NCBI GenBank assembly: GCA_025057645.1
Contig: JANXBJ010000009.1
Coordinates: 32,415-96,414, forward strand
Origin: Anaerolineales bacterium
GTDB lineage: Bacteria; Chloroflexota; Anaerolineae; Anaerolineales; UBA4823
Reading direction: 5' to 3'
DNA: 64,000 nt
Shown: in pieces, positions 39,058 through 49,352 of the stretch
How positions within the stretch are numbered: the stretch's first letter is position 1
Layout: each line of letters starts with the position of its first letter
Notes under the pieces: generated by a model
What the model was told of the DNA's origin: nothing
The model's input: the letters and a program-made list of their open reading frames with translations, nothing else
The model's database searches: none
Translations under genes and position numbers: made by a program

Positions 39058-40140
39058 TCAGCCGTACTGCTGTTGGAAATCTTTCATAAAGCTAACCAAC
39101 GCTTGGGCAGCTTCCAACGGCACGGCGTTATACAAAGAAGCGCGAATGCCGCCCACCGAGCGATGCCCCTTCAAGCCCACCAGCCCCTGCCGCTTAGCCT
39201 CGCTGGCAAATCGTTCCTCAAGTTCTTCAGAGGGCAAGCGAAAGGTCACGTTCATCAGAGAGCGATTGGCTTTAGCATGGCCACGATAGAAGCCACAACT
39301 TTCGTCAATTGCTTGATACACCAAGGCAGCTTTTTGTTGGTTGAGCTTGTACATTTCCTCAAGTCCGCCCAATTTCTTCAGCCATTTGAGCACCAAGCCC
39401 ACGATATAGATGTTCCAGCACGGAGGCGTGTTAAGCAGCGAATTCTCCTTGGCGAGCACGCGATAGTTGAGCAAGTCGGGCAAGTTTTCGGGCACGCGCT
39501 CGAGTAAATCATCCCGGATAATACAGATCACCACTCCGGCCGGCCCGGCGTTCTTTTGGGCGCCGGCATAAATCATGCCGTATTTGGACACATCCACCGG
39601 GCGGCTAATGAAGTCTGAAGAAGCGTCGCAGATCAGCGGCACCCCTGGCGGGGGCAGGGGTTCTTCGAAGTATTCCACGCCGTGAATAGTTTCATTCGAG
39701 GTAAAGTGCAGATAGGCCGCCTGCGGGTCGAGATCGAGTTCAGATTGAGAAGGCAGGCGGGTAAAGTTTTCACTCTCCAAGTTGGCGGCCACATGGGTCT
39801 TGCCCATCTTTTGGGCTTCTTTGTGAGCCTTTTTACTCCAGGTGCCAGTGATAATGTAGTCGGCCGAAGCACCCTCAGGACGGAAGTTCATTGCCAGCAT
39901 GGCGAAGTGCAGCGAAGCTCCACCCTGAAGAAAGAGGATTTTGTAATGCTCAGGGATGTTAAGCAAATCCCGCAAATCCCTTTGGGCTTCGGTGAGGATT
40001 GCCTCAAAATCTTTGGAACGGTGGCTGATCTCCATCACCGACATTCCCGTGCCGCGAAAATCCAGCATTTCCGCTTGGGCCTGTTGGAGGACTTCCAAAG
40101 GTAAGGCAGCCGGACCAGGGTTGAAATTATACACGCGCAT
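39058..40140 (-). CDS. serC: Phosphoserine aminotransferase
   Basis: MRVYNFNPGPAALPLEVLQQAQAEMLDFRGTGMSVMEISHRSKDFEAI; YAGAQKNAGPAG. Start with AAGGAG RBS. Confidence 0.97.
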   Translation of the reverse strand: MRVYNFNPGPAALPLEVLQQAQAEMLDFRGTGMSVMEISHRSKDFEAILTEAQRDLRDLLNIPEHYKILFLQGGASLHFAMLAMNFRPEGASADYIITGTWSKKAHKEAQKMGKTHVAANLESENFTRLPSQSELDLDPQAAYLHFTSNETIHGVEYFEEPLPPPGVPLICDASSDFISRPVDVSKYGMIYAGAQKNAGPAGVVICIIRDDLLERVPENLPDLLNYRVLAKENSLLNTPPCWNIYIVGLVLKWLKKLGGLEEMYKLNQQKAALVYQAIDESCGFYRGHAKANRSLMNVTFRLPSEELEERFASEAKRQGLVGLKGHRSVGGIRASLYNAVPLEAAQALVSFMKDFQQQYG

Positions 40141-40492
40141 GGAATTGCACTCCTTGCTAGAGGATATCAGGATGCAGAAAAAATTATACTCCCGATCTGA
40201 ATGCTTGCCCGTCCGCAGTTCCCTTCTCAATGCTACTCCGAAAAGCGAGATTGGAGTGGCGAGCTCCGCCAATCAAGGCGACCGGATTGCACTCTCTTCC
40301 TAAATTTACCGAAATTTACCGAGCGCAGTTCGGCATTCAGACTGCGTCGCTGGCGATTCCGAGCGGGATCGTAAGGGCGATTTCTATGGAACAGTTGACA
40401 AACCACACAAGGCTGCGATATATTCGAGGCCGTTACGACCTTCTCGCCCAGTTTGGGCAGGGCTTGCCACCGCTACGGAAAGGAGTCCAATA

Positions 40493-41818
40493 ATGAAAAC
40501 AAAAGCTTCCATCGGAGTCCAATCCCCTCAAGTCTATTTACCCTGTCGAGGCATCGACCTAAAGAAGTGGGCGGTTGTGGCCTGCGATCAGTTCACCTCT
40601 CAGCCAGAATATTGGGAGCGAGTGGCCGAGTTCGTCGGGGATGCCCCTTCAACCCTGAAATTGATCTTCCCCGAAGTGTATCTGAATGCACCGGATGTCC
40701 CTCAACGAATTACCGCTATTCAAAGCACGATGCGGGATTACCTAGACAAGGGCATTCTTGAGCCTCATGAAGGGATGATCTACGTAGAACGCAGTGTGGA
40801 TGGCAAAACGCGCCGCGGTCTGATGCTATGCCTAGATTTGGAGCGCTACGACTATCACCGCGGCAGTACGAGCCTCATCCGGCCAACCGAAGGGACGATC
40901 CTCGAGCGGATCGCCCCGCGCGTCCAAATCCGGCAGAACGCCGTGCTAGAATTGCCCCATATTCTGGTGCTGATCGACGACCCCGAACAGACCGTCATCG
41001 AGCCGATCGTGCAGCAGAAACACTCCTTGAAGCCCCTTTACGAGACTGAGCTGATGTTCGGCGGCGGTTTTCTCGTAGGATATGCGCTCACTTCGGAGGA
41101 GGAAGAACGGGTCTTTTCAGCGCTGGAAGCCTTAGCCCAGCCTAGCGCTTTTGCGCGGCGTTACGGGGTCGGAGAGGAGACACCCGTGCTGCTCTTCGCC
41201 GTGGGCGACGGCAACCACTCTCTGGCGACAGCTAAAGCGGTGTGGGAACAACTAAAGCCCCAAGCGAGCGAGGATCACCCTGCCCGCTATGCTTTGGTAG
41301 AGATCGAGAACGTACACGATCCGGGGATCATTTTTGAACCCATTCATCGGTTGTTGTTCGGGGTCAAGAAGGATCTCACGCAAGCGCTTCGTGAGGGTTT
41401 CGGCGAGAGCGTTTCTCTTGAGCCCGTCCAAAGTTTAGCAGAGTTGACGAGTCGGGTGCACGCTGGACAAACGGGGCGGCAGACAGTAGGGCTGATCTTT
41501 GGCGGAGAGCCGCAGCGCTTTGCTGTGGCAGAGTTTCTCAACCCCACCTCCAACCTTGCAGTCGGCACCCTTCAGACCTTTTTAGACCGGTTTCTCACCC
41601 AAGAGGGCGCAGAAAGCATCGACTACATCCACGGTGAAGAGGCCCTGCTCCAGTTGAGCACTCCTCCCGACCGGGTGGGTTTTTATCTGCCGGCGATGTC
41701 CAAACACGCCCTTTTCGAGACCGTGATTCGCGACGGGGTGCTGCCGCGCAAGACCTTCTCGATGGGCGAAGCGCACGAGAAACGTTATTACTTCGAAGCC
41801 CGCCGCATTCTGCCCTGA
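40493..41818 (+). CDS. DUF1015-family protein
   Basis: GVQSPQVYLPCRGIDLKKWAVVACDQFTSQPEYWERV...LFAVGDGNHSLATAKAVWE. Confidence 0.9.
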   Translation: MKTKASIGVQSPQVYLPCRGIDLKKWAVVACDQFTSQPEYWERVAEFVGDAPSTLKLIFPEVYLNAPDVPQRITAIQSTMRDYLDKGILEPHEGMIYVERSVDGKTRRGLMLCLDLERYDYHRGSTSLIRPTEGTILERIAPRVQIRQNAVLELPHILVLIDDPEQTVIEPIVQQKHSLKPLYETELMFGGGFLVGYALTSEEEERVFSALEALAQPSAFARRYGVGEETPVLLFAVGDGNHSLATAKAVWEQLKPQASEDHPARYALVEIENVHDPGIIFEPIHRLLFGVKKDLTQALREGFGESVSLEPVQSLAELTSRVHAGQTGRQTVGLIFGGEPQRFAVAEFLNPTSNLAVGTLQTFLDRFLTQEGAESIDYIHGEEALLQLSTPPDRVGFYLPAMSKHALFETVIRDGVLPRKTFSMGEAHEKRYYFEARRILP

Positions 41819-41847
41819 GAGAAGAGGGCACATCCACTAACCCGCAA

Positions 41848-41917
41848 GCGAGGACCTCGGGGGCGGAGGGGCGGACGTCCTCGCCTACTGGTGGGGAGGC
41901 GAACGTCCCCGCCCTCT
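41848..41917. repeat. REP-like short GC-rich repeat pair between convergent genes
   Basis: GGCGGACGTCCTCGCC (41870-41885) and GGCGAACGTCCCCGCC (41898-41913), near-palindromic around ACGT; GCGAGGAC/GTCCTCGC inverted arm upstream. Confidence 0.55.
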
Positions 41918-42062
41918 GCATAGTCAAGGACGCCTGTGGTCTCCGCACAATTGTCGGGGAGGACACGAGTGTTTATAACTTGTATTCCCTTCCTGCGTTT
42001 GGGGGAAGAGATAGAGATAAAAGCAGCCGAGGGACAATCCCTGCCCGCAAGCCCCGTTAGCT

Positions 42063-43685
42063 TTATATCACTTCTGCAATCCACACCTCGTGTGGTGCAA
42101 GCGGGATCGTTTTTCCGAGCCAAACCTCTTCGTCCGGCTGCCGATGAGTTCCCATCAAGGTCCTCCATCTTCTGCCGGGGAGAGAATAATCTGGTGTCAG
42201 GGATGCCGGCAAGGCAAAGAAATTGAGAGCAACCAAAACTGTTTGTGCCTCGGTGCGGCGCAGGTAAATCCATCCATTGCGCGGACGCTTCTGGAGCGGT
42301 TCGAAAGCGCCGCGCCGCAAGGCAAGAGACCTCTTACGCAACCAGATAAGCTTGCGGTAAAAGCTGAGCACCGAGCTGGGGTCCTCCCGCTGAGCCGCCA
42401 CGTTAATCCGGCGATAGTCGGGATTTAGGGGCAACCAAGGTGTTCCAGTGGTAAAACCGCCCCCCGGTGAACCGTCCCATGGGATAGGAGTACGCGCTGG
42501 GTCGCGTCCCTTGTAAAAGGGGTAGTAGCGCTTACCCGGCGGGTCTTGGATTTGGGAGTAGGCAACCTTTCCATCTCTCATACCGATTTCTTCCCCCTGG
42601 TAGAGAAAGGGAGTGCCACGCAGGGTGAGCAACATTGCTGCCGCCACCTTTGCCCGCTCTTCGGGGTAGCGCCCCCCGTAGCGCGAGACATGCCGAGAGA
42701 GGTCATGGTTGCTCAGGGTGTAGCAAGGCCAAGCACTGGGGGGAAGGCTTTTCTCGGTGCGCAGCACGGCGCGCTGAAAGGCAGCCGGATGCCAAGGCTG
42801 ATGGGTGAAGTTGAAATCGAAGACGAGATGCAACTTCCCTTCGCCGCAATAGCGGGCGTAGGTTTCCGGATCGCCGTCCAGCATTTCACCAACGCACATT
42901 CGCTCCCCGTAACTCTCGAGGATTTGGCGCATCTGGGCGTAAACTTCCAAAAGCTCGGGTTGGTCTTTGTCGTAAACATGCCTCTGACGGTCGTAGCCTC
43001 GCAACCCAAGGCGCGGCGGGTTGTCCCGAAAGAGGGCATCCTTGAAGTAGGCGTTAGCGACATCGAGGCGAAAGCCATCCACGCCGCGTTGCAGCCAAAA
43101 GTGCATCACCTCATAGAGGGCCTCGCGCACGGCAGGGTTGCGCCAATTGAGATCGGGTTGCTGAGGCAGAAACATGTGGTAGTAGTATTGTTGGGTGTGC
43201 TCATCCCACTCCCAAGCCCGCCCGCCGAACACCGATTGCCAATTGTTCGGCGGCCCACCCCGGGGTGAAGGGTCTCTCCAGAGGTACCAATCGCGTTTAG
43301 GGTTATTGCGCGAGCTGCGCGACTCCCGGAACCAGGGGTGTTGGTCGGAAGTGTGATTGAAGACCAAATCCATCAACACCCGTATCCCACGCTGGTGGGC
43401 TGCTTGAAGCAGTTGGTCAAAATCGGCCAGCGTCCCGTACATGGGGTGGATGTCGCAGTATTCGGCCACATCGTAGCCCATATCGTGAAGCGGCGAAGGA
43501 TAGACCGGGGAGAGCCAGAGGGCATCGATGCCCAGCGAGGCAGGAGTGCCGTCGTTCAGATGATCGAGATGGGCAAGAATGCCTTGGAGATCGCCATTGC
43601 CATCCCCGTTGCTATCAGCAAAGCTGCGCGGGTAGATTTGGTAGAAGACCCCTTCTCGCCACCAAGGGAAAGAGGGATATCCCAT
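42063..43685 (-). CDS. GH13 alpha-glucosidase / oligo-1,6-glucosidase
   Basis: WWREGVFYQIYPRSFADSNGDGNGDLQGI; DLVFNHTSDQHPWF; GFRLDVANAYFKD; YTLSNHDLSRH. Confidence 0.96.
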   Translation of the reverse strand: MGYPSFPWWREGVFYQIYPRSFADSNGDGNGDLQGILAHLDHLNDGTPASLGIDALWLSPVYPSPLHDMGYDVAEYCDIHPMYGTLADFDQLLQAAHQRGIRVLMDLVFNHTSDQHPWFRESRSSRNNPKRDWYLWRDPSPRGGPPNNWQSVFGGRAWEWDEHTQQYYYHMFLPQQPDLNWRNPAVREALYEVMHFWLQRGVDGFRLDVANAYFKDALFRDNPPRLGLRGYDRQRHVYDKDQPELLEVYAQMRQILESYGERMCVGEMLDGDPETYARYCGEGKLHLVFDFNFTHQPWHPAAFQRAVLRTEKSLPPSAWPCYTLSNHDLSRHVSRYGGRYPEERAKVAAAMLLTLRGTPFLYQGEEIGMRDGKVAYSQIQDPPGKRYYPFYKGRDPARTPIPWDGSPGGGFTTGTPWLPLNPDYRRINVAAQREDPSSVLSFYRKLIWLRKRSLALRRGAFEPLQKRPRNGWIYLRRTEAQTVLVALNFFALPASLTPDYSLPGRRWRTLMGTHRQPDEEVWLGKTIPLAPHEVWIAEVI

Positions 43686-44111
43686 ACGAGTCTCCTCGAT
43701 TCACTATCTCAGCGTCCGATTGTGGCTCTGGAAAAAGCGCAAAAAGCCCCAGCAGAACATAGGCGACCCCAACATACCCTCTCAATATTATAAGCCCGAC
43801 TCTGTTCTACTAAAGACGATTCAAGAGAAACTCTACCGGTCATCCGAAGAAAGAAGCCCCACAATGCTCCACCGCTGGCGAGCGGCCTGGGGGTCTTATC
43901 TGCTCGGACGCTATCCGGAGATGCCTAAAATCGGAGAACCAAGGGAGCAAAGAGTTTAGCCCCAGACCGGGGCAGTCGCAGAGCTTAACGACCGACAATC
44001 CAACATCGGCAATCGAGAGATAATCGGGCTTGAAAGACAGGGGCTTGCTGCAATAACACGGTGCTGAGCGGTGATAGAGGCTCGAGACCTACTTCGAAAG
44101 CGGAGATTTTG

Positions 44112-44756
44112 CTAGCTTCCTCGCTGGTTTGCGATCCGGATCGCCTCACATGCAAGCTTGGAGATAACCTCCTGCTCCCGCTTTCGGATAAGCTCGGGTG
44201 TGACCATCCAAGTTCCTCCAACCGCAATCACATTTGATAGAGCCAAGTAGTCCGCAGCGTTTTGCGGATTGATCCCACCGGTGGGGAGGAACTTCACTTG
44301 AGGAAAAGGACCTCTCAAAGCACTCAGCGCCTTTATCCCCCCATAGGACTCGGCCGGGAAGAACTTCATCAAGGTAATGTTCTGGTGGAGAGCACTCAAG
44401 ATCTCGGTCGGAGTGATTACCCCGGGGATCACCAGAAGATCTCGCTCCTGAGCCCATCGGACAATGTTTAGGTCCAAACCTGGGGAAACCAAAAACGAGG
44501 CACCGGCTTGATAGGCCTTTGAGGCCTGATCCTGAGTGAGCACAGTGCCCGCCCCCACAATGAGTTCGGGAAGATGAGCTTTTACGATCTCAATGCTTTG
44601 AGCCGCTGCTTGGGTTCGAAACGTGATTTCAACGATTTGCATCCCAGCACTGTGCAATATCTTGCAAACCCACTCGGCATCTTGCGCATCCTCTAGAGTG
44701 ACGATAGGAATAATACCCTGTTGCTCCAGCCGGCTTAGCATTTCTCTAGCTTCCAT
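44112..44756 (-). CDS. 2-keto-3-deoxy-6-phosphogluconate aldolase family
   Basis: IIPIVTLEDAQDAEWVCKILHSAGMQIVEITFRTQAAAQSI...VGAGTVLTQDQASKAYQAGASFLVSPGLD...MKFFPAESYGGIKAL. Confidence 0.92.
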   Translation of the reverse strand: MEAREMLSRLEQQGIIPIVTLEDAQDAEWVCKILHSAGMQIVEITFRTQAAAQSIEIVKAHLPELIVGAGTVLTQDQASKAYQAGASFLVSPGLDLNIVRWAQERDLLVIPGVITPTEILSALHQNITLMKFFPAESYGGIKALSALRGPFPQVKFLPTGGINPQNAADYLALSNVIAVGGTWMVTPELIRKREQEVISKLACEAIRIANQRGS

Positions 44757-45735
44757 CACTGCTTCTCCCAAACACTTGAGGATTGACAACGTGCTCAGGT
44801 CTTCCTCCCCTTAGAGCGATTAATGCATTTTGTGTGGCTAGCCACCCCATCCTCAGGGCAGTTTGGTAAGTGGCCGAGCCGATGTGGGGGGTGGAAATAA
44901 AGTGATCAAGATCGGCGAACTGCGAAGGATCGGTCGGCTCTACTTCGAAGGTATCAATCGCAGCCCCTGCAATTCTCCCGCTTCTCAGGAACTCAAACAA
45001 AGCCTTTTCATCAACTAATCCGCCTCGGGCAGTGTTTATCAGGAAAGCCGTCGGTTTCATCAGGCTAAGGCGGTTTGCGTCTAGCAGGTGCTGCGTTCCC
45101 TCATTCAGAGGTGCGTGGAGCGTGACAATGTCGCTCTCCGATAACAACTCCTCGAGCGAAACAGATTTGGCTTGGGTGGCCCGTATCCATTCTTCAGGGG
45201 GTGGGAGCGGATCGGTGAAGAGGATCTCCATACCAAAAGCGCGCGCCCGAATCCCCACTTCCTGACCGATCCGGCCTGCGCCGATGATCCCCAGAGTTCC
45301 ACCCATAATCTCGACACCCTCCAAACGGTTCCACTTGCCACTGCGGACGATCCGATCGTGAGCGGGAATTTTGCGCGCAAGAGCCAGAATGAGCGCCATT
45401 GTCAGCTCGGCCACTGCAACGCTGTTAGCTCCAGGAGTTACCGTGACGATAACACCCAGCTCTGTGGCCGCCTCAAGGTCGATGTTATCTACTCCGACTC
45501 CGTAGCGAGAGATTACCCTCAGCCGCGAAGCCTTTAGCAGCACCTCCCGGCTCACTTTATCCAGTCCAAGGATCGCTGCGTCCACATCTTGAATGTATTC
45601 AACTAATTCCTGGGCTTCTAGCGGCCGGTCATAAGGAGGAAACAGGATCTCATATCCCTCTCTCACCCATTCGTCAATATGGGGACCGGGAATTTTACGA
45701 AACGATCGCGCAGTAATGAGCACTTTACCCTTCAC
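44746..45735 (-). CDS. D-isomer 2-hydroxyacid dehydrogenase (phosphoglycerate dehydrogenase-like)
   Basis: LGIIGAGRIGQEVGIRARAFGMEILFTDP; FLINTARGGLVDEKALFEFLRSG. Confidence 0.93.
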   Translation of the reverse strand: MKGKVLITARSFRKIPGPHIDEWVREGYEILFPPYDRPLEAQELVEYIQDVDAAILGLDKVSREVLLKASRLRVISRYGVGVDNIDLEAATELGVIVTVTPGANSVAVAELTMALILALARKIPAHDRIVRSGKWNRLEGVEIMGGTLGIIGAGRIGQEVGIRARAFGMEILFTDPLPPPEEWIRATQAKSVSLEELLSESDIVTLHAPLNEGTQHLLDANRLSLMKPTAFLINTARGGLVDEKALFEFLRSGRIAGAAIDTFEVEPTDPSQFADLDHFISTPHIGSATYQTALRMGWLATQNALIALRGGRPEHVVNPQVFGRSSDGS

Positions 45736-47288
45736 GTGGACTCCGTTTCCACAAATGCGGCCAAGTCATCGAACAAAGGTTTAGAGCTATTCAGCAGTCG
45801 CTTGTATAGGGCGATATAAGGGAGATACCTTTGATGGAATTCGGGTCGGGGCTCTATGCGCTCAACCGGGCTAACAAAGGATTGGGCAGTTTTTGCCATA
45901 TCCTCAAACACTCCCACGGCAAAACCGGCAAGAATTGCCGAACCCAAAACGGCGAACTCCTGACGGTTCAAGGTAAGATAGGGTACGTTCAAGACATCGG
46001 CCTTGATTTGATTCCACACCGGACTTCCGGCGCCCCCGCCGATCACCCTTGTCTCGATAAACTCAAGCTCGGGCAGTAACTGCTTGACAATCTCTTGATA
46101 CACTGCGTATTCGAAGGCAACCCCTTCCAACATCGCTCGGTAGAGATGGGCCTTGGAGTGCGACCAATGCAAACCAAAGTACACGCCCCGCAAGCTGGGT
46201 TCACTCGGACAAACTCTTCCCCCCAAGTGAGGGAGAAAGATCAAGGAGTCGCTTCCGGGGGGTATTTGAGCCGCTTCCCTGTCAAAAGATGCATAAAATC
46301 CCACTCCTTTTTCGGCACTTTCGCGCTTTTCGTGCTTTGCAATCTCATCCCGAAACCAACGTAAGTTCAACCCCCCGCCGTTGATATAAGCCAGAACATA
46401 GTACAACCCTTCTAACGGGAGATGAGCGGTGAACAAGGTGCGGTTTGCACGATCGGTCGCAAAGCGATCAATACAAGCGGCGAAGACCGAGGCTGTCCCG
46501 GCGACGTCGAAGATCATACCCGGCTTGACCATCCCAGCCCCAAGCATGCCCGCAGCTTGGTCGCCACAACCCGCAGCAACGGGTGTGCCTTCAAGGAGTC
46601 CGGTCGCTTGCGCCGCCTCTTTAGTGACCCGACCGATAATTTCCCAGGGGTTGACGATCCGGGGCATCTTCTCTATGGGCACATCGAAGCTTTCCAACAG
46701 CTCTGTCGACCAAGTGCGGTTAGCGGTATCGCTGAAACAACTGAAATGCAAATAAGTATAGTCAATAAAGGCTTCTTCTCCTTTTAGACCGGCTATCCGG
46801 CCAGCCACATACCCCCCGGGCACGACGAATTTAGCGATCCGTCGGAATGTCTCAGGCTGTTCATGCTTCCACCAAAGAATTTTCGCCCCATGAGAGATAC
46901 TCGGTGGACCTCCTGTGAGAGCGATGATCAAGTCTTCTTTTGTTCTCAGGAGATCGATATATGCTCGACAACGAGTATCAAGCCACGAGTCATAGGGGGT
47001 TGGAGTTCCCCATTCACTATCGACACTCCCGATCCCGGCCATTTGGCCATCAAATGAGAGGGCGGCAATAGAGGCCGGATCGACTTGGCTCTTGTCCAAG
47101 CATTCTCGGATTGTCCGAGTTGCCGAACCGTAAATGTCCTCTGGGTCTTGGGTGACCCAGCCCGGTTTGGGATAAAAGAGCTTTGACTCCTCGTAGGCAT
47201 CGGCGACCAAGGTGCCGCATTCATCGAAAATAGCCGCCTTTGTTCCCGTAGTTCCAAGGTCTACGCCGAGGAGGTAGACTTTACCCAT
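45732..47288 (-). CDS. FGGY-family carbohydrate kinase
   Basis: YLLGVDLGTTGTKAAIFDECGTLVADAYEESKLFYPKPGWVTQDPEDIY; AAGCGDQAAGMLGAG. Confidence 0.94.
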   Translation of the reverse strand: MGKVYLLGVDLGTTGTKAAIFDECGTLVADAYEESKLFYPKPGWVTQDPEDIYGSATRTIRECLDKSQVDPASIAALSFDGQMAGIGSVDSEWGTPTPYDSWLDTRCRAYIDLLRTKEDLIIALTGGPPSISHGAKILWWKHEQPETFRRIAKFVVPGGYVAGRIAGLKGEEAFIDYTYLHFSCFSDTANRTWSTELLESFDVPIEKMPRIVNPWEIIGRVTKEAAQATGLLEGTPVAAGCGDQAAGMLGAGMVKPGMIFDVAGTASVFAACIDRFATDRANRTLFTAHLPLEGLYYVLAYINGGGLNLRWFRDEIAKHEKRESAEKGVGFYASFDREAAQIPPGSDSLIFLPHLGGRVCPSEPSLRGVYFGLHWSHSKAHLYRAMLEGVAFEYAVYQEIVKQLLPELEFIETRVIGGGAGSPVWNQIKADVLNVPYLTLNRQEFAVLGSAILAGFAVGVFEDMAKTAQSFVSPVERIEPRPEFHQRYLPYIALYKRLLNSSKPLFDDLAAFVETEST

Positions 47289-47315
47289 GCTTCTCCTCCT
47301 TAGGGAAAGCGGATT

Positions 47316-47894
47316 CTACTTTCGCCAGTTAGGACTCTCCACTAGCCGGGGGCCATGTTGGTCCTTGAATAACCTACGTGCAAATCCCTGCTCCTCGATC
47401 GTTTTATAATCGTGACCTGCATCCCCAGGGTATACGGCAAAAAAGATGAAAGGTTCTTCGCCTGTGTTAACGGTGCGATGCGCCCAGCCGGGGGGCACAT
47501 AGCCAATTGTTCCCTTTTCCATCTCGATCATTCTGACCTCTCCCTCCTCATTTTGGATCAGCAGCGCCCCCTTGCCTGATAGCCCCAGATAAATCTCTGC
47601 TCTCTGGCGTTGCGAGTGGAAGTGCCCTTTGGTCATGTGATACTCCTCCCCAACGCAACCGGGATAGATAATCGTGGTGCAGAAGGGAAGATGTTCTATG
47701 GATTCGGGTATTTCGGTGACATGGACTTCATAGATCAGACGATCCCCTTCCGCCTGCAAGATGCTTTTTGCTGCCTCTTGATCCCAGAAGATCGGAGCTA
47801 TCTCGCGAAGGGTGCGCCGTAGCACCCGATAGGAGGGTGAAATAACACCGGTCGAAAAATCTACACTTCGAATCGTCACTTCGTGGTTATCCAT
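47316..47894 (-). CDS. Cupin-type (archaeal-type) glucose-6-phosphate isomerase family
   Basis: EEYHMTKGHFHSQRQRAEIYLGLSGKGALLIQNE...VPPGWAHRTVNTGEEPFIFFAVYPGDAGHDY. Confidence 0.9.
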   Translation of the reverse strand: MDNHEVTIRSVDFSTGVISPSYRVLRRTLREIAPIFWDQEAAKSILQAEGDRLIYEVHVTEIPESIEHLPFCTTIIYPGCVGEEYHMTKGHFHSQRQRAEIYLGLSGKGALLIQNEEGEVRMIEMEKGTIGYVPPGWAHRTVNTGEEPFIFFAVYPGDAGHDYKTIEEQGFARRLFKDQHGPRLVESPNWRK

Positions 47895-47912
47895 AGGCTC
47901 GTCCTTTTCTGA

Positions 47913-49352
47913 TTACAGTTCAATTCGGATGTGTTTCAGTTGAAGATACTGTTCAGTACAATAATGAGAGTTCTCTACACCCAAACCGCTTTCCTTCCAT
48001 CCTCCGTAGGGATAAGGGAATTCGCCTCCGGCAACGTTATTGATTCCCACTGTACCACACTGGAGTTCCTCACTGACTCTTAGGATGGTGCGGAAGTCAT
48101 TGGTATAGACATAGGAGACGAGACCAAAGGGACTGTCGTTGGCGAGTGCAATGGCTTCCTCGACGGTCTCAAACCCCATGATCGGAGCAACCGGTCCAAA
48201 GGTCTCCTCCCGCATCACGAGCATGCTATGATTGACATCGGTGAGCACAGTAGGTTCAAAGAAGAATCCCTTTTGGAATTTCTCGCCCTCCGGTGCTTTT
48301 CCGCCCGTGAGCAATTTAGCCCCCTTGGACAACGCATCTTGGATATGCTGACGGGTCTTTTCAATTCCTCCTCTCGTACACATAGAGCCTAGATCGGGGT
48401 TGTTCAGACCATGATCGATCGTGAGCTTCCTAGTAACCTCGACAAACTCCTCAACAAAAGAGGGCAAGATGGATTTGTGCACATAGATGCGATTAACCGC
48501 ATTGCAGATTTGTCCCATGTTGCGGAAGGAGCGGAGAACTCCGTCCTTTACCGCTTTCTCGATGTCGGCATCTCGGAAAACAATAAACGGGGTATGACCG
48601 CCAAGCTCTAGTGAGACTTTCTTGATGCCCTCGGCAGCCATGCTCATAACCTTACGTCCCGTATCGGTTTGCCCCGTAATAGCGATCTTCGCTGTCAGTG
48701 GGTGGCGAACCAAGGCAGGGCCGAGAACGCTCCCTTTGCCTGTCACGATATTAATCACTCCGGGGGGAATGCCCGCCTCGGATAAAAGCGCTATGAACTG
48801 AGTTAGTGCCAAGGGGGTCTCGCTGGGAGGTTTTGCCACCACCGTGTTGCCGGTGACCAGAGCCGGCCCCAATTTCCAAGCCATCAGTAAAATAGGGTAG
48901 TTCCAGGGGCTTATTGCGACGACCACTCCTAAAGGTTGCTTGATCACAAAACTGCGGCGATTCGGCTTGTTTGGAGGCAAAATATCGCCCTGAATTCGCC
49001 AACCTTCTTCTCCGAAAAATTCTAATGCATCTGCGGAGGCATTGATTTCCCCAACCGCCTCACCGAGGGGCTTTCCTTGCTCAAGGGTCAAGAGACGACC
49101 CAGATCGTTAGCGCGTTCACGTGCCAACTGGGCTGCCTTTTTCAGGATTTTTCCCCGTTCAGGCGGTGGCAGCTTCGCCCACTCCGGAAAAGCCCGATGA
49201 GCGGCCTCAACAGCTTTGGACGCATCTGCACTCGTGGCAGAAGCTGCCTTACCGACCAATTCACCCGTAGCTGGATCGAAAACGTCAAAAGTCTCTCCAG
49301 ATGAGGACTCAACCCACTTTCCCTCAATGTAGAGTCGAATTTCGTGAATCAT
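47913..49352 (-). CDS. Aldehyde dehydrogenase (succinate-semialdehyde/lactaldehyde DH-like)
   Basis: GVVVAISPWNYPILLMAWKLGPAL; KVSLELGGHTPFIVF; MGQICNAVNRIYV. Confidence 0.94.
   Translation of the reverse strand: MIHEIRLYIEGKWVESSSGETFDVFDPATGELVGKAASATSADASKAVEAAHRAFPEWAKLPPPERGKILKKAAQLARERANDLGRLLTLEQGKPLGEAVGEINASADALEFFGEEGWRIQGDILPPNKPNRRSFVIKQPLGVVVAISPWNYPILLMAWKLGPALVTGNTVVAKPPSETPLALTQFIALLSEAGIPPGVINIVTGKGSVLGPALVRHPLTAKIAITGQTDTGRKVMSMAAEGIKKVSLELGGHTPFIVFRDADIEKAVKDGVLRSFRNMGQICNAVNRIYVHKSILPSFVEEFVEVTRKLTIDHGLNNPDLGSMCTRGGIEKTRQHIQDALSKGAKLLTGGKAPEGEKFQKGFFFEPTVLTDVNHSMLVMREETFGPVAPIMGFETVEEAIALANDSPFGLVSYVYTNDFRTILRVSEELQCGTVGINNVAGGEFPYPYGGWKESGLGVENSHYCTEQYLQLKHIRIEL

Noticed and set aside
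42546-43268. Plus-strand 240-aa ORF opposite GH13
   Set aside because: Antisense to a clearly assigned GH13 gene; no recognisable motif.
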